Assembly: GCA_021229015.1 (NCBI GenBank)
Contig: CM037783.1
Coordinates: forward strand, 23,169,751-23,233,750
From: Solen grandis
Lineage: Eukaryota; Mollusca; Bivalvia; Adapedonta; Solenidae
Length of the DNA stretch: 64,000 nt
Direction: 5' to 3'
The translations under genes were made by a program, and so were the position numbers. The notes under the pieces were generated by a model. That model saw nothing but the letters and a program-made list of their open reading frames with translations. It did no database searches and had not been told where the DNA came from. Every line of letters starts with the position of its first letter. Positions within the stretch are counted from its first letter, which is position 1. Below are positions 24,710 through 36,540 of this stretch, piece after piece.

Positions 24710-26425
24710 GAAAAACTTTTTAACTTAGTATTTGACAACGGTGTTATACCCGATTTTTGGACCATTGGCATGATTAATCCCATTTATAAAAATAAAGGAG
24801 ATCCGGCAAGACCCGAGAATTACCGGCCGATAACACTTCTTAGTTGCCTGGGTAAACTTTTCACTTGTGTAATAAATAATCGCCTTTCTTTGTTTGTTGA
24901 ATCAAACAATTATATAACTGAATTCCAGTCAGGTTTTAGAAAAGGATTTTCAACGGTAGATAACATATTCATTTTAAATCATATAATTCAATATTTAAAT
25001 AATAGCAAAAAGAAACTATTTTGCGCATTTATTGATTTAAAACAAGCTTTTGATACTGTATGGAGAAGTGGGCTGTGGATGAAATTATTGAATACACATA
25101 TAAATGGTAAATGTCTAATGTTAATAAAGAATATGTACAATAATATTAAGTCATGTATAATTCATAACTCAGAAGTATCTAATTTTTTCCCTTGTAATAT
25201 TGGTGTAGGACAAGGAGAAAATCTTTCTCCTTTATTATTTTCCGTATTTTTAAATGATATACACGATTATTTTTTACGAAATAATGTTGCAAATGGTGTG
25301 AATCTTCCACATATAGAGCCTGACCACGAAATGAACATTCAAAATTACTTAAAAATATTTATCCTCTTATATGCAGACGATACTGTTATCATGTCTGAAT
25401 CTGCATCCGGATTACAAAATGCTCTAGATACTTATGCAAATTACTGTGATTTATGGAAGTTAACTGTAAATATTTCAAAGTCTAAAGTTGTTGTTTTTGG
25501 AAAGGGTAGACTAGCTGAAAACAATTTTGTTTATAAAGGGAATACACTTGAAATTGAAGAAGAATACAAATATCTAGGAATATATTTGTCGTTCAGGTTC
25601 TTTCCAGAAATGTAAAAAACATTTAGCAAATCAAGCAACTAGGGCAATGTACTCCTTATTAAGAAATATAAACCGATTATCTTTACCTATTGATTTACAA
25701 ATAGAACTTTTCAATAAAACTATTAAACCGATTTTACTTTATGGGGCCGAAGTCTGGGGTTACGGTAATAATACAGTTTTAGAAAGAGTACAATTACAGT
25801 TTTTAAAACATATTTTAAATGTAAAAAAATCTACTCCAAATTACATTATTTATGGAGAAACAGGAACACTTCCCCTTTCAGTCGATGTTGAAACTAGGGT
25901 AATAGCTTATTGGTCAAAGTTACATTTATCACCTGAAAACACCCCTTTAAAACTATCAGCCAAAATTTATAACAGTATCGTACATGAATCAAAACACCTA
26001 CAAGACCAATCTCTTAAGAAAAAATATCCATGGATTTACTCAGTTAAATCAATTTTAATTAAATGTGGGTTGAATAATATTTGGAGTAATCAATCGACTA
26101 TTAACCCGAAATGGCTGAAACTAACTGTAAGGCAAAAATTAAAAGATTTATTTGTTAACGAATGGTATAGTCTTGTAAACAGCTCAAGCAATAATACATT
26201 TTATAAAATATTCAAGACAAAATTTGGTTTTGAAGATTATTTAATAAAAACTCCTTCAAGATATTTAAAATGTTTAATCAGATTTAGAACTCGTAATCAT
26301 AGAATGCAGGTAGAAATAGGTAAATGGAATCGAATTTAACAAAATAAGATTTTGTCCACATTGCGTCAATAAATTAGGGGACGAATTCCATTATCTCTTT
26401 GAATGCAATAATTTAACAGATGCTC
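24710..26425 (+). pseudogene. Captured LINE reverse-transcriptase fragment, copy D
   Basis: Same span as copies A and B, with the same frameshift after YADD (YADD 25370-25381, stop 25613-25615). The second frame runs from about 25596 through RFRTRNHRMQVEIGKWNRI. It is then broken near 26334-26347, where ATCGCACTAAATGAAAG of the other copies is replaced by a shorter TTTAACAAAATAAG. The zinc-knuckle-like segment remains beyond this. The 3' junction to satellite (GATGCTCATTATTTGCTG) is identical to that in B and E. Confidence 0.93.
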
Positions 26426-28308
26426 ATTATTTGCTGTCTGATCTGGTTTTATACTGCTCAATATTTGCTAGCTGATCTGGTTTTATACTGTTCAATACTA
26501 ACTGGCTGTTCTGGTTATAAACTGCTCATTTATTGCTGTCTGATCTGGTTTTCTACTGCTCACTATTTGCTGTCTGATCTGGTTTAATACTGCTCAGTAT
26601 TTGCTAGCTGATCTGATTTCATACAGCTCAATTCTTACTAGCTGATCTGGTTTTATACTGTTCAATATTTGCTAGCTGATCTGGTTTTATACTGCTCAAT
26701 ACTAACTGGCTGTTATGGTTATAAACTGCTCATTTATTGCTGTCTGATCTGGTTTTATACTGCTCAGTATTTGCTTGCTGATCTGGTTTCATACAGCTCA
26801 ATTCTTACTGGCTGATCTGGTTTTATACTGCTCAATATTTGCTAGCTGACTGGTTTTATACTGTTCAATACTAACTGGCTGTTCTGGTTATAAACTGCTC
26901 ATTTATTGCTGTCTGATCTGGTTTTATACTGCTCAGTATTTGCTAGCTGATCTGGTTTCATACAGCTCAATACTAACTGGCTGATCTGGTTATAAACTGC
27001 TCATAATTGGCTTTCTGATCTGGTTTTATACTACTCAGTACTTACTGGCTGATCTGGTTTTATACTGCTCAATATTTGCTGCCTGATCTGGTTTTATACT
27101 GCTCAATACTAACTGGCTGATCTGGTTATAAACTGCTCATTATTTGCTTGCTGATCTGTTTTTCTGGTTTTATACTGCTCAATATTTGCTGGCAGATCTG
27201 GTTTTATACTGCTTAGTACTTACTGGCTGATCTGGTTTTATACTACTCAATATTTGCTGTATGATCTGGTTTTATACTACTCAATACTTACTGGTTGATC
27301 TGGTTTCATACTGCTCAATTCTTACTGGCTGATCTGGTTTTATACTGTTCAATATTTGCTGTCTGATCTGGTTTTATAGTGTTCAATATTTGCTGGCTGA
27401 TCTGGTTTTATACTGTTCAATATTTGCTGTCTCATCTGGTTTTATACTGTTCAATATTTGCTGTCTGATCTGGTTTTATACTGTCCAATATTTGCTGTCT
27501 GATCTGGTTTTATACTGTTCAATATTTGCTGGCTGATCTGGTTTTATACTGTTCAATACTTGCTGGCTGCTCAATATTTGTCTGATCTGGTTTTTATCTG
27601 CTCACTATTTGCTGCCTGATCTGGTTTTATACTGCTCAATATTTGCTTTCTGATCTGGTTTAAATTGCTCATTATTTGCTGTCTGATCTGGTTTTATACT
27701 ACTCAATATTTGCTGGCTGATCTGGTTTTATACTACTCAATATTTGCTGTATGATCTGGTTTTATACTACTCAATATTTGCTGGATGATCTGGTTTTATA
27801 CTCTCAATATTTGCTGTCTGATCTGGTTTTATACTGTTCAATATTTGCTGGTGATCTGGTTTTATGCTGTTCAATATTTGCTGGCTGATCTGGTTTTATA
27901 CTGTTCAATATTTACTGGTTGATATGCTTTTATACTACTCATTATTTGCTGTATGATCTGGTTTTATACTTCTCATTATTTACTGGCTGATCTGGTTTTA
28001 TTCTGTTCAATATTTGCTGTCTGATCTGGTTTTATACTGTTCAACATTTACTGGCTGATCTGGTTTTATACTGTTCAATACTTGCTGGCTGCTCAATATT
28101 TGTCTGATTTGGTTTTTATACTGTTCAATATTTGCTGTCTGATCTGGTTTTATACTGTTCAATATTTACTGGCTGATCTGGTTTTATACTGTTCAATATT
28201 TATTGTCTGATCTGGTTTTTATACTGCTCACTATTTGCTGCCTGATCTGGTTTTCTGCTAATATTCTGATCTGGTTATCTGCTATATTTTTTACTGCTAA
28301 CTGTTTCT
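26426..28308. repeat. 34-bp satellite array, block 6
   Basis: Satellite spacer of ~1.9 kb. The first ~220 bp to the right of copy D is essentially the same as that to the right of copy E, showing that satellite flanks were duplicated together with the LINE fragment. The right end near 28250-28308 is irregular and lacks the diverged monomer that precedes A, B and D. Confidence 0.95.
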
Positions 28309-29974
28309 CCATTGGCATGATTAATCCCATTTATAAAAATAAAGGAGATCCGGCAAGACCCGAGAATTACCGGCCGATAACACTTCTTAGTTGCCTGGGT
28401 AAACTTTTCACTTGTGTAATAAATAATCGCCTTTCTTTGTTTGTTGAATCAAACAATTATATAACTGAATTCCAGTCAGGTTTTAGAAAAGGATTTTCAA
28501 CGGTAGATAACATATTCATTTTAAATCATATAATTCAATATTTAAATAATAGCAAAAAGAAACTATTTTGCGCATTTATTGATTTAAAACAAGCTTTTGA
28601 TACTGTATGGAGAAGTGGGCTGTGGATGAAATTATTGAATACACATATAAATGGTAAATGTCTAATGTTAATAAAGAATATGTACAATAATATTAAGTCA
28701 TGTATAATTCATAACTCAGAAGTATCTAATTTTTTCCCTTGTAATATTGGTGTAGGACAAGGAGAAAATCTTTCTCCTTTATTATTTTCCGTATTTTTAA
28801 ATGATATACACGATTATTTTTTACGAAATAATGTTGCAAATGGTGTGAATCTTCCACATATAGAGCCTGACCACGAAATGAACATTCAAAATTACTTAAA
28901 AATATTTATCCTCTTATATGCAGACGATACTGTTATCATGTCTGAATCTGCATCCGGATTACAAAATGCTCTAGATACTTATGCAAATTACTGTGATTTA
29001 TGGAAGTTAACTGTAAATATTTCAAAGTCTAAAGTTGTTGTTTTTGGAAAGGGTAGACTAGCTGAAAACAATTTTGTTTATAAAGGGAATACACTTGAAA
29101 TTGAAGAAGAATACAAATATCTAGGAATATATTTGTCGTTCAGGTTCTTTCCAGAAATGTAAAAAACATTTAGCAAATCAAGCAACTAGGGCAATGTACT
29201 CCTTATTAAGAAATATAAACCGATTATCTTTACCTATTGATTTACAAATAGAACTTTTCAATAAAACTATTAAACCGATTTTACTTTATGGGGCCGAAGT
29301 CTGGGGTTACGGTAATAATACAGTTTTAGAAAGAGTACAATTACAGTTTTTAAAACATATTTTAAATGTAAAAAAATCTACTCCAAATTACATTATTTAT
29401 GGAGAAACAGGAACACTTCCCCTTTCAGTCGATGTTGAAACTAGGGTAATAGCTTATTGGTCAAAGTTACATTTATCACCTGAAAACACCCCTTTAAAAC
29501 TATCAGCCAAAATTTATAACAGTATCGTACATGAATCAAAACACCTACAAGACCAATCTCTTAAGAAAAAATATCCATGGATTTACTCAGTTAAATCAAT
29601 TTTAATTAAATGTGGGTTGAATAATATTTGGAGTAATCAATCGACTATTAACCCGAAATGGCTGAAACTAACTGTAAGGCAAAAATTAAAAGATTTATTT
29701 GTTAACGAATGGTATAGTCTTGTAAACAGCTCAAGCAATAATACATTTTATAAAATATTCAAGACAAAATTTGGTTTTGAAGATTATTTAATAAAAACTC
29801 CTTCAAGATATTTAAAATGTTTAATCAGATTTAGAACTCGTAATCATAGAATGCAGGTAGAAATAGGTAAATGGAATCGAATCGCACTAAATGAAAGATT
29901 TTGTCCACATTGCGTCAATAAATTAGGGGGCGAATTCCATTATCTCTTTGAATGCAATAATTTAACAGATGCTC
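28309..29974 (+). pseudogene. Captured LINE reverse-transcriptase fragment, copy E
   Basis: Starts slightly inside the others, at CCATTGGCATGATTAATCC. It is open in frame with irregular satellite upstream, which makes a chimeric frame of 28203-29162. YADD is at 28918-28929, followed by the family frameshift (stop 29160-29162). The second frame (29194-30024) is otherwise undamaged through the zinc-knuckle-like motif and continues into satellite. One substitution changes GDEFHYLF to GGEFHYLF (about 29929). This is the least damaged 3' half in the window, yet still not a functional ORF. Confidence 0.93.
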
Positions 29975-31225
29975 ATTATTTGCTGTCTGATCTGGTTTTA
30001 TACTGCTCAATATTTGCTAGCTGATCTGGTTTTATACTGTTCAATACTAACTGGCTGTTCTGGTTATAAACTGCTCATTTATTGCTGTCTGATCTGGTTT
30101 TCTACTGCTCACTATTTGCTGTCTGATCTGGTTTAATACTGCTCAGTATTTGCTAGCTGATCTGATTTCATACAGCTCAATTCTTACTAGCTGATCTGGT
30201 TTTATACTGTTCAATATTTGCTGTATAATCTGATTTAATACTACTCAATACTTACTGGCTGATCTGGTTTCATACAGCTCAATTCTTACTGGCTGATCTG
30301 GTTTTATACTGCTCAATATTTGCTAGCTGATCTGGTTTTATACTACTCAATACTAACTGGCTGTTCTGGTTATAAACTGCTCATTTATTTATTGCTGTCT
30401 GATCTGGTTTTATACTGCTCAGTATTTGCTAGCTGATCTGGTTTCATACAGCTCAATTCTTACTAGCTGATCTGGTTTTATACTGTTCAATATTTGCTGT
30501 ATAATCTGGTTTTATACTACTCAATACTTACTGGCTGATCTGGTTTCATACAGCTCAATTCTTACTGGCTGATCTTGTTTCTCTTTTATACTGTTCAATA
30601 TTTGCTGTCTTCTGGTTTTATACTGCTCAGTATTTGCTGGCTGATCTGGTTATATACTGCTTAATACTTACTGGCTTGTCTGGTTTTATTCACTCAATAT
30701 TTGCTGGCTGATCTGGTTTTATACTGCTGAATACTTACCGGCTGATATGGTTTTATACTACTCAATACTTACCGGCTGATCTGGTTTTATACTACTCATT
30801 ACTTACTGGCTGATCTGGTTTTATACTACTCAATACTTTCTGGCTGATCTGGTTTTAAACTGCTCAATACTTACTGGCTGATCTGGTTATATACTGCTCA
30901 ATATTTGCTGTCTATCTGGTTTTATACTGTCATATTTGCTGGCTGATCTGGTTTTATATGTCAATATTACTGGCTGATTTTTTATCTGGTTTTAACTGCT
31001 CAATACTTACTGGCTGATCTGGTTTTATACTGCTCAGTATTTGCTGGCTGATCTGGTTTTTTGATACTGTTCAATATCGTGTTTAATATACTGTTCAATA
31101 CTCACTGGCTTGTCTGGTTTTATACTGCTCAATATTTGCTGTCTGATCTGGTTTTACACTGCTCATACTCTGTTTTTGGTCTGGTGTATATCTCAATATT
31201 TCCTGGCTTGTGATTTGGGTTTTAT
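29975..31225. repeat. 34-bp satellite array, block 7 and right end
   Basis: Last part of the array. Monomers are regular to about 30880, then increasingly irregular, with shortened units and substitutions, and fade out near 31225. A gradual loss of identity at an array edge is expected for a satellite, although the small deletions also resemble those in the damaged interior parts. Confidence 0.93.
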
Positions 31226-32870
31226 ATTTTTTAACATTTGGGTATGTTTATAAGGTGTTCATTGCAAATTGGAACGTTCATCCTCTTTTAATACTATGAA
31301 AGGTCAATCAGGACAAAAATTCTGTTACACTTCTTTTAATGTCAATGTTATCATCTCTCAGAATTTATGTTTTTCTGTCTATAAATGTCTTTTTAGAATT
31401 TACAGTGGAACTTAATAAATGGTAGATCTTCACTGCAATTTGATTGTGAAACAAAAAACAATGTCTGTTTTATAAACAATGTGTTTGTTGTTTTTTTTCT
31501 CAGCCTTTCCGGGAGTGCATTTGATTTCAAAGCCTTTTTGAACATCATGCATATTAATATTCTAAAGAAAAAACATTATTTCTATAAGAAATGTGTAACA
31601 TACACTTGTTTAAGAACATGTTTTATATTACTATCAGTAAAACAGTGTTTTATCACCATGAATCACCAAGAATTCAACTACCTTTTGACTAACAAGAAAC
31701 AGGCCAATGTTTTCTTAAATGTGTAACATACACTTGTTTAAGAAAACTTTTCTTACACATCTCTGCATCATTATCTCTCTCTCTCCATGTGTGGACATAT
31801 GTGATCTGTTTCATGTGCCAATCAGGCCATTTTGGTGGGGTGGGGAACTTACTATGCTTACTAGCTTACTATGATCAAAGCTCTGAAGGCACTGAAGTTG
31901 TGTGTGTCTCAAATGATTGAGGGTTTAAATATGCAGCTTAATAAAACTCTTTAAATAATTTAAATTTATGCTTGTACTCATTCCTGAGGATGAATTATGA
32001 TTTATACTTGAGTTCAATTCCTAAAGGTAAATTCAAAGAAGCTCTGAACAATTAGGATCTCAAAAAACTAGAACTATCACAAAAAGTGACGGAATGCCCC
32101 ATTATATTGAATTGTCAGAGAAATGGAAGCATATTGACCATATCATTAAAGAGTCATTGCATGCAAAGATACTTAAAAAGTAATGGGAGATAATAAAAAT
32201 ATATGGAGTTATGGTTCTTGAAAAGGCACTAGAATATCTTTATTTGATGTCAATTCCTTTAAGGTAGAATACCTTTAATAGGCACTTTTCAAGGAAATTA
32301 ACATATTAATGCCATTTGGTGAACTTCTGTGGAAGTTTCAGTAAAGTTAATAAATGTATTGCATTTTTACTCCCCTAAGCCAAATACTTCCCTGTAAAAC
32401 CAGGACAGTGGTGCAATTAATACAGATATAATTAAGTTTTGTTGATTTTTCATCAGTTAATTTCTATAATTTAACCATAGTGATCATTTATGAACAAGGA
32501 AACGAAATAATTAACAATTTTTTTTTCTATTCTCAAAGAACTGTGTAATTTTCAAGGTATGTTTCCACTGTGATCTTTTGAGAAAACTAGAAATTTAGTT
32601 GTATTGTGTCCCTAAACTACCACAGGAAAAAAAACTCCAAAATGTGTATTAAGTAACTTGAATTTTCTAAACATTTGACATTCATAAGCTTTTTTATACT
32701 TTCAACTTAGTGTGACAAAAATGCAAAAAAATCTCTGCTGGGATTTGCACCTGCACCACAAACAAAAGGGCTATGATGGCCCTAGATCTCTCAAGAGTAC
32801 ATAAGTTTATTTAGAGCCATTCAAATAACTTCATATCACTACTTCCAGCAGCAACCAGATTTAAGTTTAG
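31226..32870. other. AT-rich noncoding DNA, no gene seen
   Basis: No supported gene. A 28-nt direct repeat (core GTGTAACATACACTTGTTTA) occurs at 31589-31616 and 31717-31744. A short CT run lies near 31771-31784. Confidence 0.5.
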
Positions 32871-32879
32871 ATACAAAGA

Positions 32880-34750
32880 ATCCTTAAATAAGACAATCAT
32901 CTTGAGGCCACATTCCTCATGGGATCAACTTTATCTTAGGAATAATAGTAGGCAGCCATAAGGTGGCCATTTGTGTAAAGAATCAAATTCTGCCCATATG
33001 CTTCATAGGAGAAAATTTTTTAACTTTCTGTATTAAGCTTTATTAGGAAACGACACACCCCCTACGGGCCTCATTTTTCATGAGATCAACTTAATTTTAG
33101 CATTTATGACAGACAGCCATGAGCTGACCATACATGAAAAAAGAAATTATATTCTAACCATTGGTTTCATATAAAGAGATGTTTTCAATCTTCTGTATTA
33201 AGTATAAAAGGAAACAGCCAATCCCTTGGGGTCTCATTTTTATGGAATCAACTTTATCTTAGTAATTATGGTATATGGCCATGATTTGAAATTTAAGAAA
33301 TTTAATTCTAGATATTGGCTTCAATGAAGAATAATTTTGAAGTTTTCTATAGAAAGCTATATATGGAAACTACCAGAACCATAAGGTTGTTTTTTTTTCT
33401 CAAAAGATCAATTTATTTTAGCAATTATGGTAGACTGCATAAAGAAGCATCATGCCAAAAGAAATTAAGTTCTTACTATGGTTTTCATAGAATAACAATT
33501 ATAATTTTTAATGTAGAGTATAAAAAGGAAACTACCTGACCCCTAGGGGCCCCATTTTTCAAGGGATCAACTTTATTCAAACTATTATGGTAGACAGCCA
33601 CAAGATGACCATTTGTACAAAAAGAAAAGAAAATTGTTTAATTTTAGCTTTCAGGGTGATCCTAAATAAATGAAGGGCCATAAACGGTTGATAATTCATC
33701 CAAACTAAACATGCTGACAAGACATGGGACCGATCAATCCAGTAAAGTTTTGTTCAATTCAAGATAGGGGTTTTGGAGATATGTAGACAAGAATCTGTGG
33801 GTACTCTATGTTGCTAAAGATAAGGTCATAACTCTGTGATAATACATTCCCATGAAACTTGCTTTTGCACATCTAGGCTTGGTTTTGATCAATTTTGGGA
33901 AGTGTCATCAAATCAAAGACAGGGGTTTTGAGAAAAAATGCAGACAAGAATCTGAATGTATGCACATTATATAGACATAATTTGCTTAAAATGCAAAAAG
34001 AAGAAGAACTCTGTAATAATCATCCCAGACCCACAAAAACATGCTGACAATATGCACAATTTAACTAGATACTGATCAAATCCAGTGAAGTTTCATCTTA
34101 TTCTGGCTGGGATGTTTATAGAGATGAAGTGTGTGCAAGATTACATAAAATAAAGATACAAAGGGCCATAACTCTGTGATAATTCATCCAACCCAAACTT
34201 GCTGACAATATGCTGACTTAATTTGATACTGATCAATTCTGTAAAGTTTCATCCGATACAAGAAAGAAGTTTTTGAGAATAATTTTGAACTTTTTTGTAT
34301 TGTCTAAAAGGAAACAGCAGACCCCTCTTGGGGTCTAGTGTTCCAGAGATCATCAATAATTTTAGCAATTATAGTAGATAGCCATGCTGTGACCATTAAA
34401 GCAAAAAGGAAATTATATTCTAACCATTGGTTTCAAAGAAGAATAATTTTGAACTTTTCTAAATAGAGTATTTTCGGAGACCAGCCTAGTATGGCCTCAT
34501 TTTTCAAAAGGTTCAACTTTGTTTTAGCAATTATGGTACAGGACAATGAGATGACTATTGTGCTAAATGAAAATAAGTTCTGATCATTGATTTCAAAGGA
34601 GAAGAATTTTGAACTTTTTTTATAAGGAATATATTAGAAAACTAGCTGAACCCAAAGAGGTCTCATTTTTCAATGGATCAATTATGGTAGAGTGCAATGA
34701 GTTGACCATTTGTGCTAAATGAAATGGAATTCTGACAATTGGTGTCAGAG
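32880..34750. repeat. Degenerate tandem array of ~150-170-bp units, with a second unit family nested
   Basis: Diverged units carry CTCATTTTTCA...GATCAACTTTA...AATTATGGTAGACAGCCA...GACCAT. They are recognisable near 32908, 33071, 33234, 33400, 33552, 34340, 34494 and 34659. The stretch between about 33660 and 34290 holds a different unit (GGCCATAACTCTGTGATAAT, GCTGACAATATG, AAAGTTTCATC), repeating three to four times at ~155-190 bp. The second family therefore interrupts the first. Both are noncoding. They could be the core arrays of decayed hairpin-headed elements, but I see no hairpin at the borders. Confidence 0.65.
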
Positions 34751-35606
34751 GTGAAGATTTATAAGAGTTTTTTTGTTTTTTTTTAATAAAATTTTGTTGG
34801 TTGCTATGGCAACCAGAGATCTGCATGGAACAAGTTTAAGCAGCTCTTGTGGATAGCTGTGTTAAAGAGTTCCGATTCTATTGCTGTGCACTTTCTATCA
34901 ATGCCCTCCATCATTTCATGAAGTCCAAAGCAAATTTCGAGTTCCATACAAACTGGTTAGATAGATAGATGAACAGATAGAAAAATCATTGACTATTATT
35001 CTCCCCACAAACCCTATTTTTTTCTTTGGGGAGCACAAATATAGATCCAGACAAACTAATGAGCAAAATAATTAGTGACGAAATGCATCAAAGACTTGTA
35101 TATCTTCGACAATTCTTATCCAAACATAATAGTAAAAATATTTGGAAATAGTAATGATAATTTGTAAACAAGTTACTCTGGTGCCACATTATTCTATTTG
35201 TGAAGTTTTTTTTTGCACAAAAATAATTGTGCACAAGTCAAAGTATGAACAATATTACTTCAATTCTACACTTAAGAGGGTGATCAACACTATAGTTTCA
35301 GTATTGTTGATGGTGAAAATGTATCGCTTAAAGAAATTTTCTTATTTGGCAGAGATGCAGAGGATATAATTCCCTTTATATAACCTGCTTCTCTTCAAAA
35401 CTAGCACTAGCCCATGAAGATATCAAAGTATCTCTCACACACTGATTAGTATAGCTCTTTGACAAGGCAGAAGTCACTAAAATGTTATTCATCCTTTCAT
35501 TCCATAAGTAACTTCTTTGGGACTTTTTATAATACCAAATGTCATCTGTTGATCAGAAGATGTCAAGAGGATTCTGCCACAAATCATTAAAACCTGGTGG
35601 ATTTAA
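34751..35606. other. Noncoding, possibly 3' UTR or downstream flank of a minus-strand gene
   Basis: Contains a small palindrome GGTTGC-TAT-GGCAACC near 34799-34815 and a short GATA run near 34960-34980. Nothing else is recognised. Its right part would be the 3' untranslated region of the exon at 35607-35683, if that exon is real. Confidence 0.4.
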
Positions 35607-35683
35607 TTACTGGAGTTTCACCGGGCACATGAAGTAGGCATACATTTTTCCTTCACCTGTGGCCTCATCCGGTGGAACCCCCA
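35607..35683 (-). CDS. 3'-terminal coding exon of an unidentified host gene
   Basis: Read on the minus strand, a strong acceptor (a run of T, then ATATTTCAG, ending at 35684) is followed by 77 nt: two bases completing a codon, 24 sense codons and a TAA at 35607-35609. The translation includes VPPDEATGEGKMYAYF and ends CPVKLQ. The composition (balanced residues, no low complexity, higher GC than the flanks) looks protein-coding, unlike nearly everything else here. The preceding exon must end with one leftover base. I could not find it convincingly in the window, so it may lie further right or beyond. I do not recognise the protein. The reading frame and acceptor are seen; the gene is inferred. 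Confidence 0.55.
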
Positions 35684-35752
35684 CTGAAATATAAAAAAAA
35701 AAGAACAATGAATTTGAAGAAATGAATCAAGTCTATTTTGCATTATCTATAA

Positions 35753-35905
35753 CAGCCTATAAGTAACCCTTCAGTGAGAGATTTGTGTAAGTGTCCAGTA
35801 GCTAATGCTGTAGAGCACTTGCTATGTCGGCAAGGTAGGGTCCTAGGTTTGAGTCCCAATCTGACTGCACATTTTCCATAACACATGACATTATATAATA
35901 GGAGC
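35753..35905 (+). mobile_element. tRNA-derived SINE, copy 1
   Basis: Opens with CAGCCTATAAGTAACCC...GTGAGAGATTTGTGTAAGTG, then a tRNA-like part with an A-box-like TAGCTAATGCTGTAGAGC and a B-box-like GGTTTGAGTCCC. A near relative lies ~640 bp to the right. Pol III promoter-like boxes plus dispersed copies support a SINE. No obvious target duplication was identified. Confidence 0.6.
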
Positions 35906-36394
35906 ATCTGGTTACATTTGGCGCCCATGTGGGATCATGACAGTATAGTTCTCCAGTATTTACTGCCTTTCAGATAATTTGAAAAGTTAAGAATCACAGG
36001 ACATTTGGTCCTATAATTTTACAAGATTCACAGGACCAAAATTAAGTTCAAAGGACCAAACTCAAACAACTGGATTTTGTTATTGTTTTTCTTTCATTTC
36101 ATTGATTTTATTAAGTTTAAACACTTTATTACCATGATATCTTCTGAGATTCTTGATTTAATGAAATGAATTTTTTAACAGTATGAGTAGATAAACAATG
36201 CTGTTAGAAATTTTCCTAGACATTCAGACAGAATGTATTGAAATATTCAAAGGACTAAAATAGAAATTACCAGTCAGGTTAGACAGGCAGACACTTTTTA
36301 GAATGTCTGGCCTTTGGGTTGTACAGGAACACAGCTAATTGTTTTCAATATTACAAATTCAAGATGAATTCAGTATTGGCAGGATAGTTTGCTA

Positions 36395-36540
36395 CAGTCT
36401 ATAAGTAACCCATATCAGTGAGAGATTTTGTGTAAGTGATATGGTAGCTCCAAATTTCTCCTATGAGTGCAAGGTCCTGGGTTCGAGTCCATTTTTTTTC
36501 AGCTGTACATTTTCCTTTCTCATCACATGCAATATCATGA
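36395..36540 (+). mobile_element. tRNA-derived SINE, copy 2
   Basis: Aligns with the copy at 35753 from CAGTCTATAAGTAACCC through the tRNA-like part (B box GGGTTCGAGTCC) to CATTTTCC...CACATG. The A-box area is altered relative to copy 1. Same orientation and family. Confidence 0.6.

Noticed and set aside
14596..29162. Active LINE or domesticated RT in the satellite
   Set aside because: All copies lack the endonuclease and share a frameshift after YADD. Nothing suggests a preserved full-length product.
1697..31225. Possible CRISPR-like array of short repeats
   Set aside because: There are no unique spacers. Adjacent units are contiguous variants of one monomer, and the sequence context is eukaryotic.
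36271..36334. Possible penultimate exon for the gene ending at 35607 (minus strand, donor CTG/GTAATT, fitting phase)
   Set aside because: Acceptor AACAATTAG has no pyrimidine tract, an in-frame stop lies directly upstream, and the segment looks like part of a repeat with GGACCAAA words. The phase match alone has a one-in-three chance.
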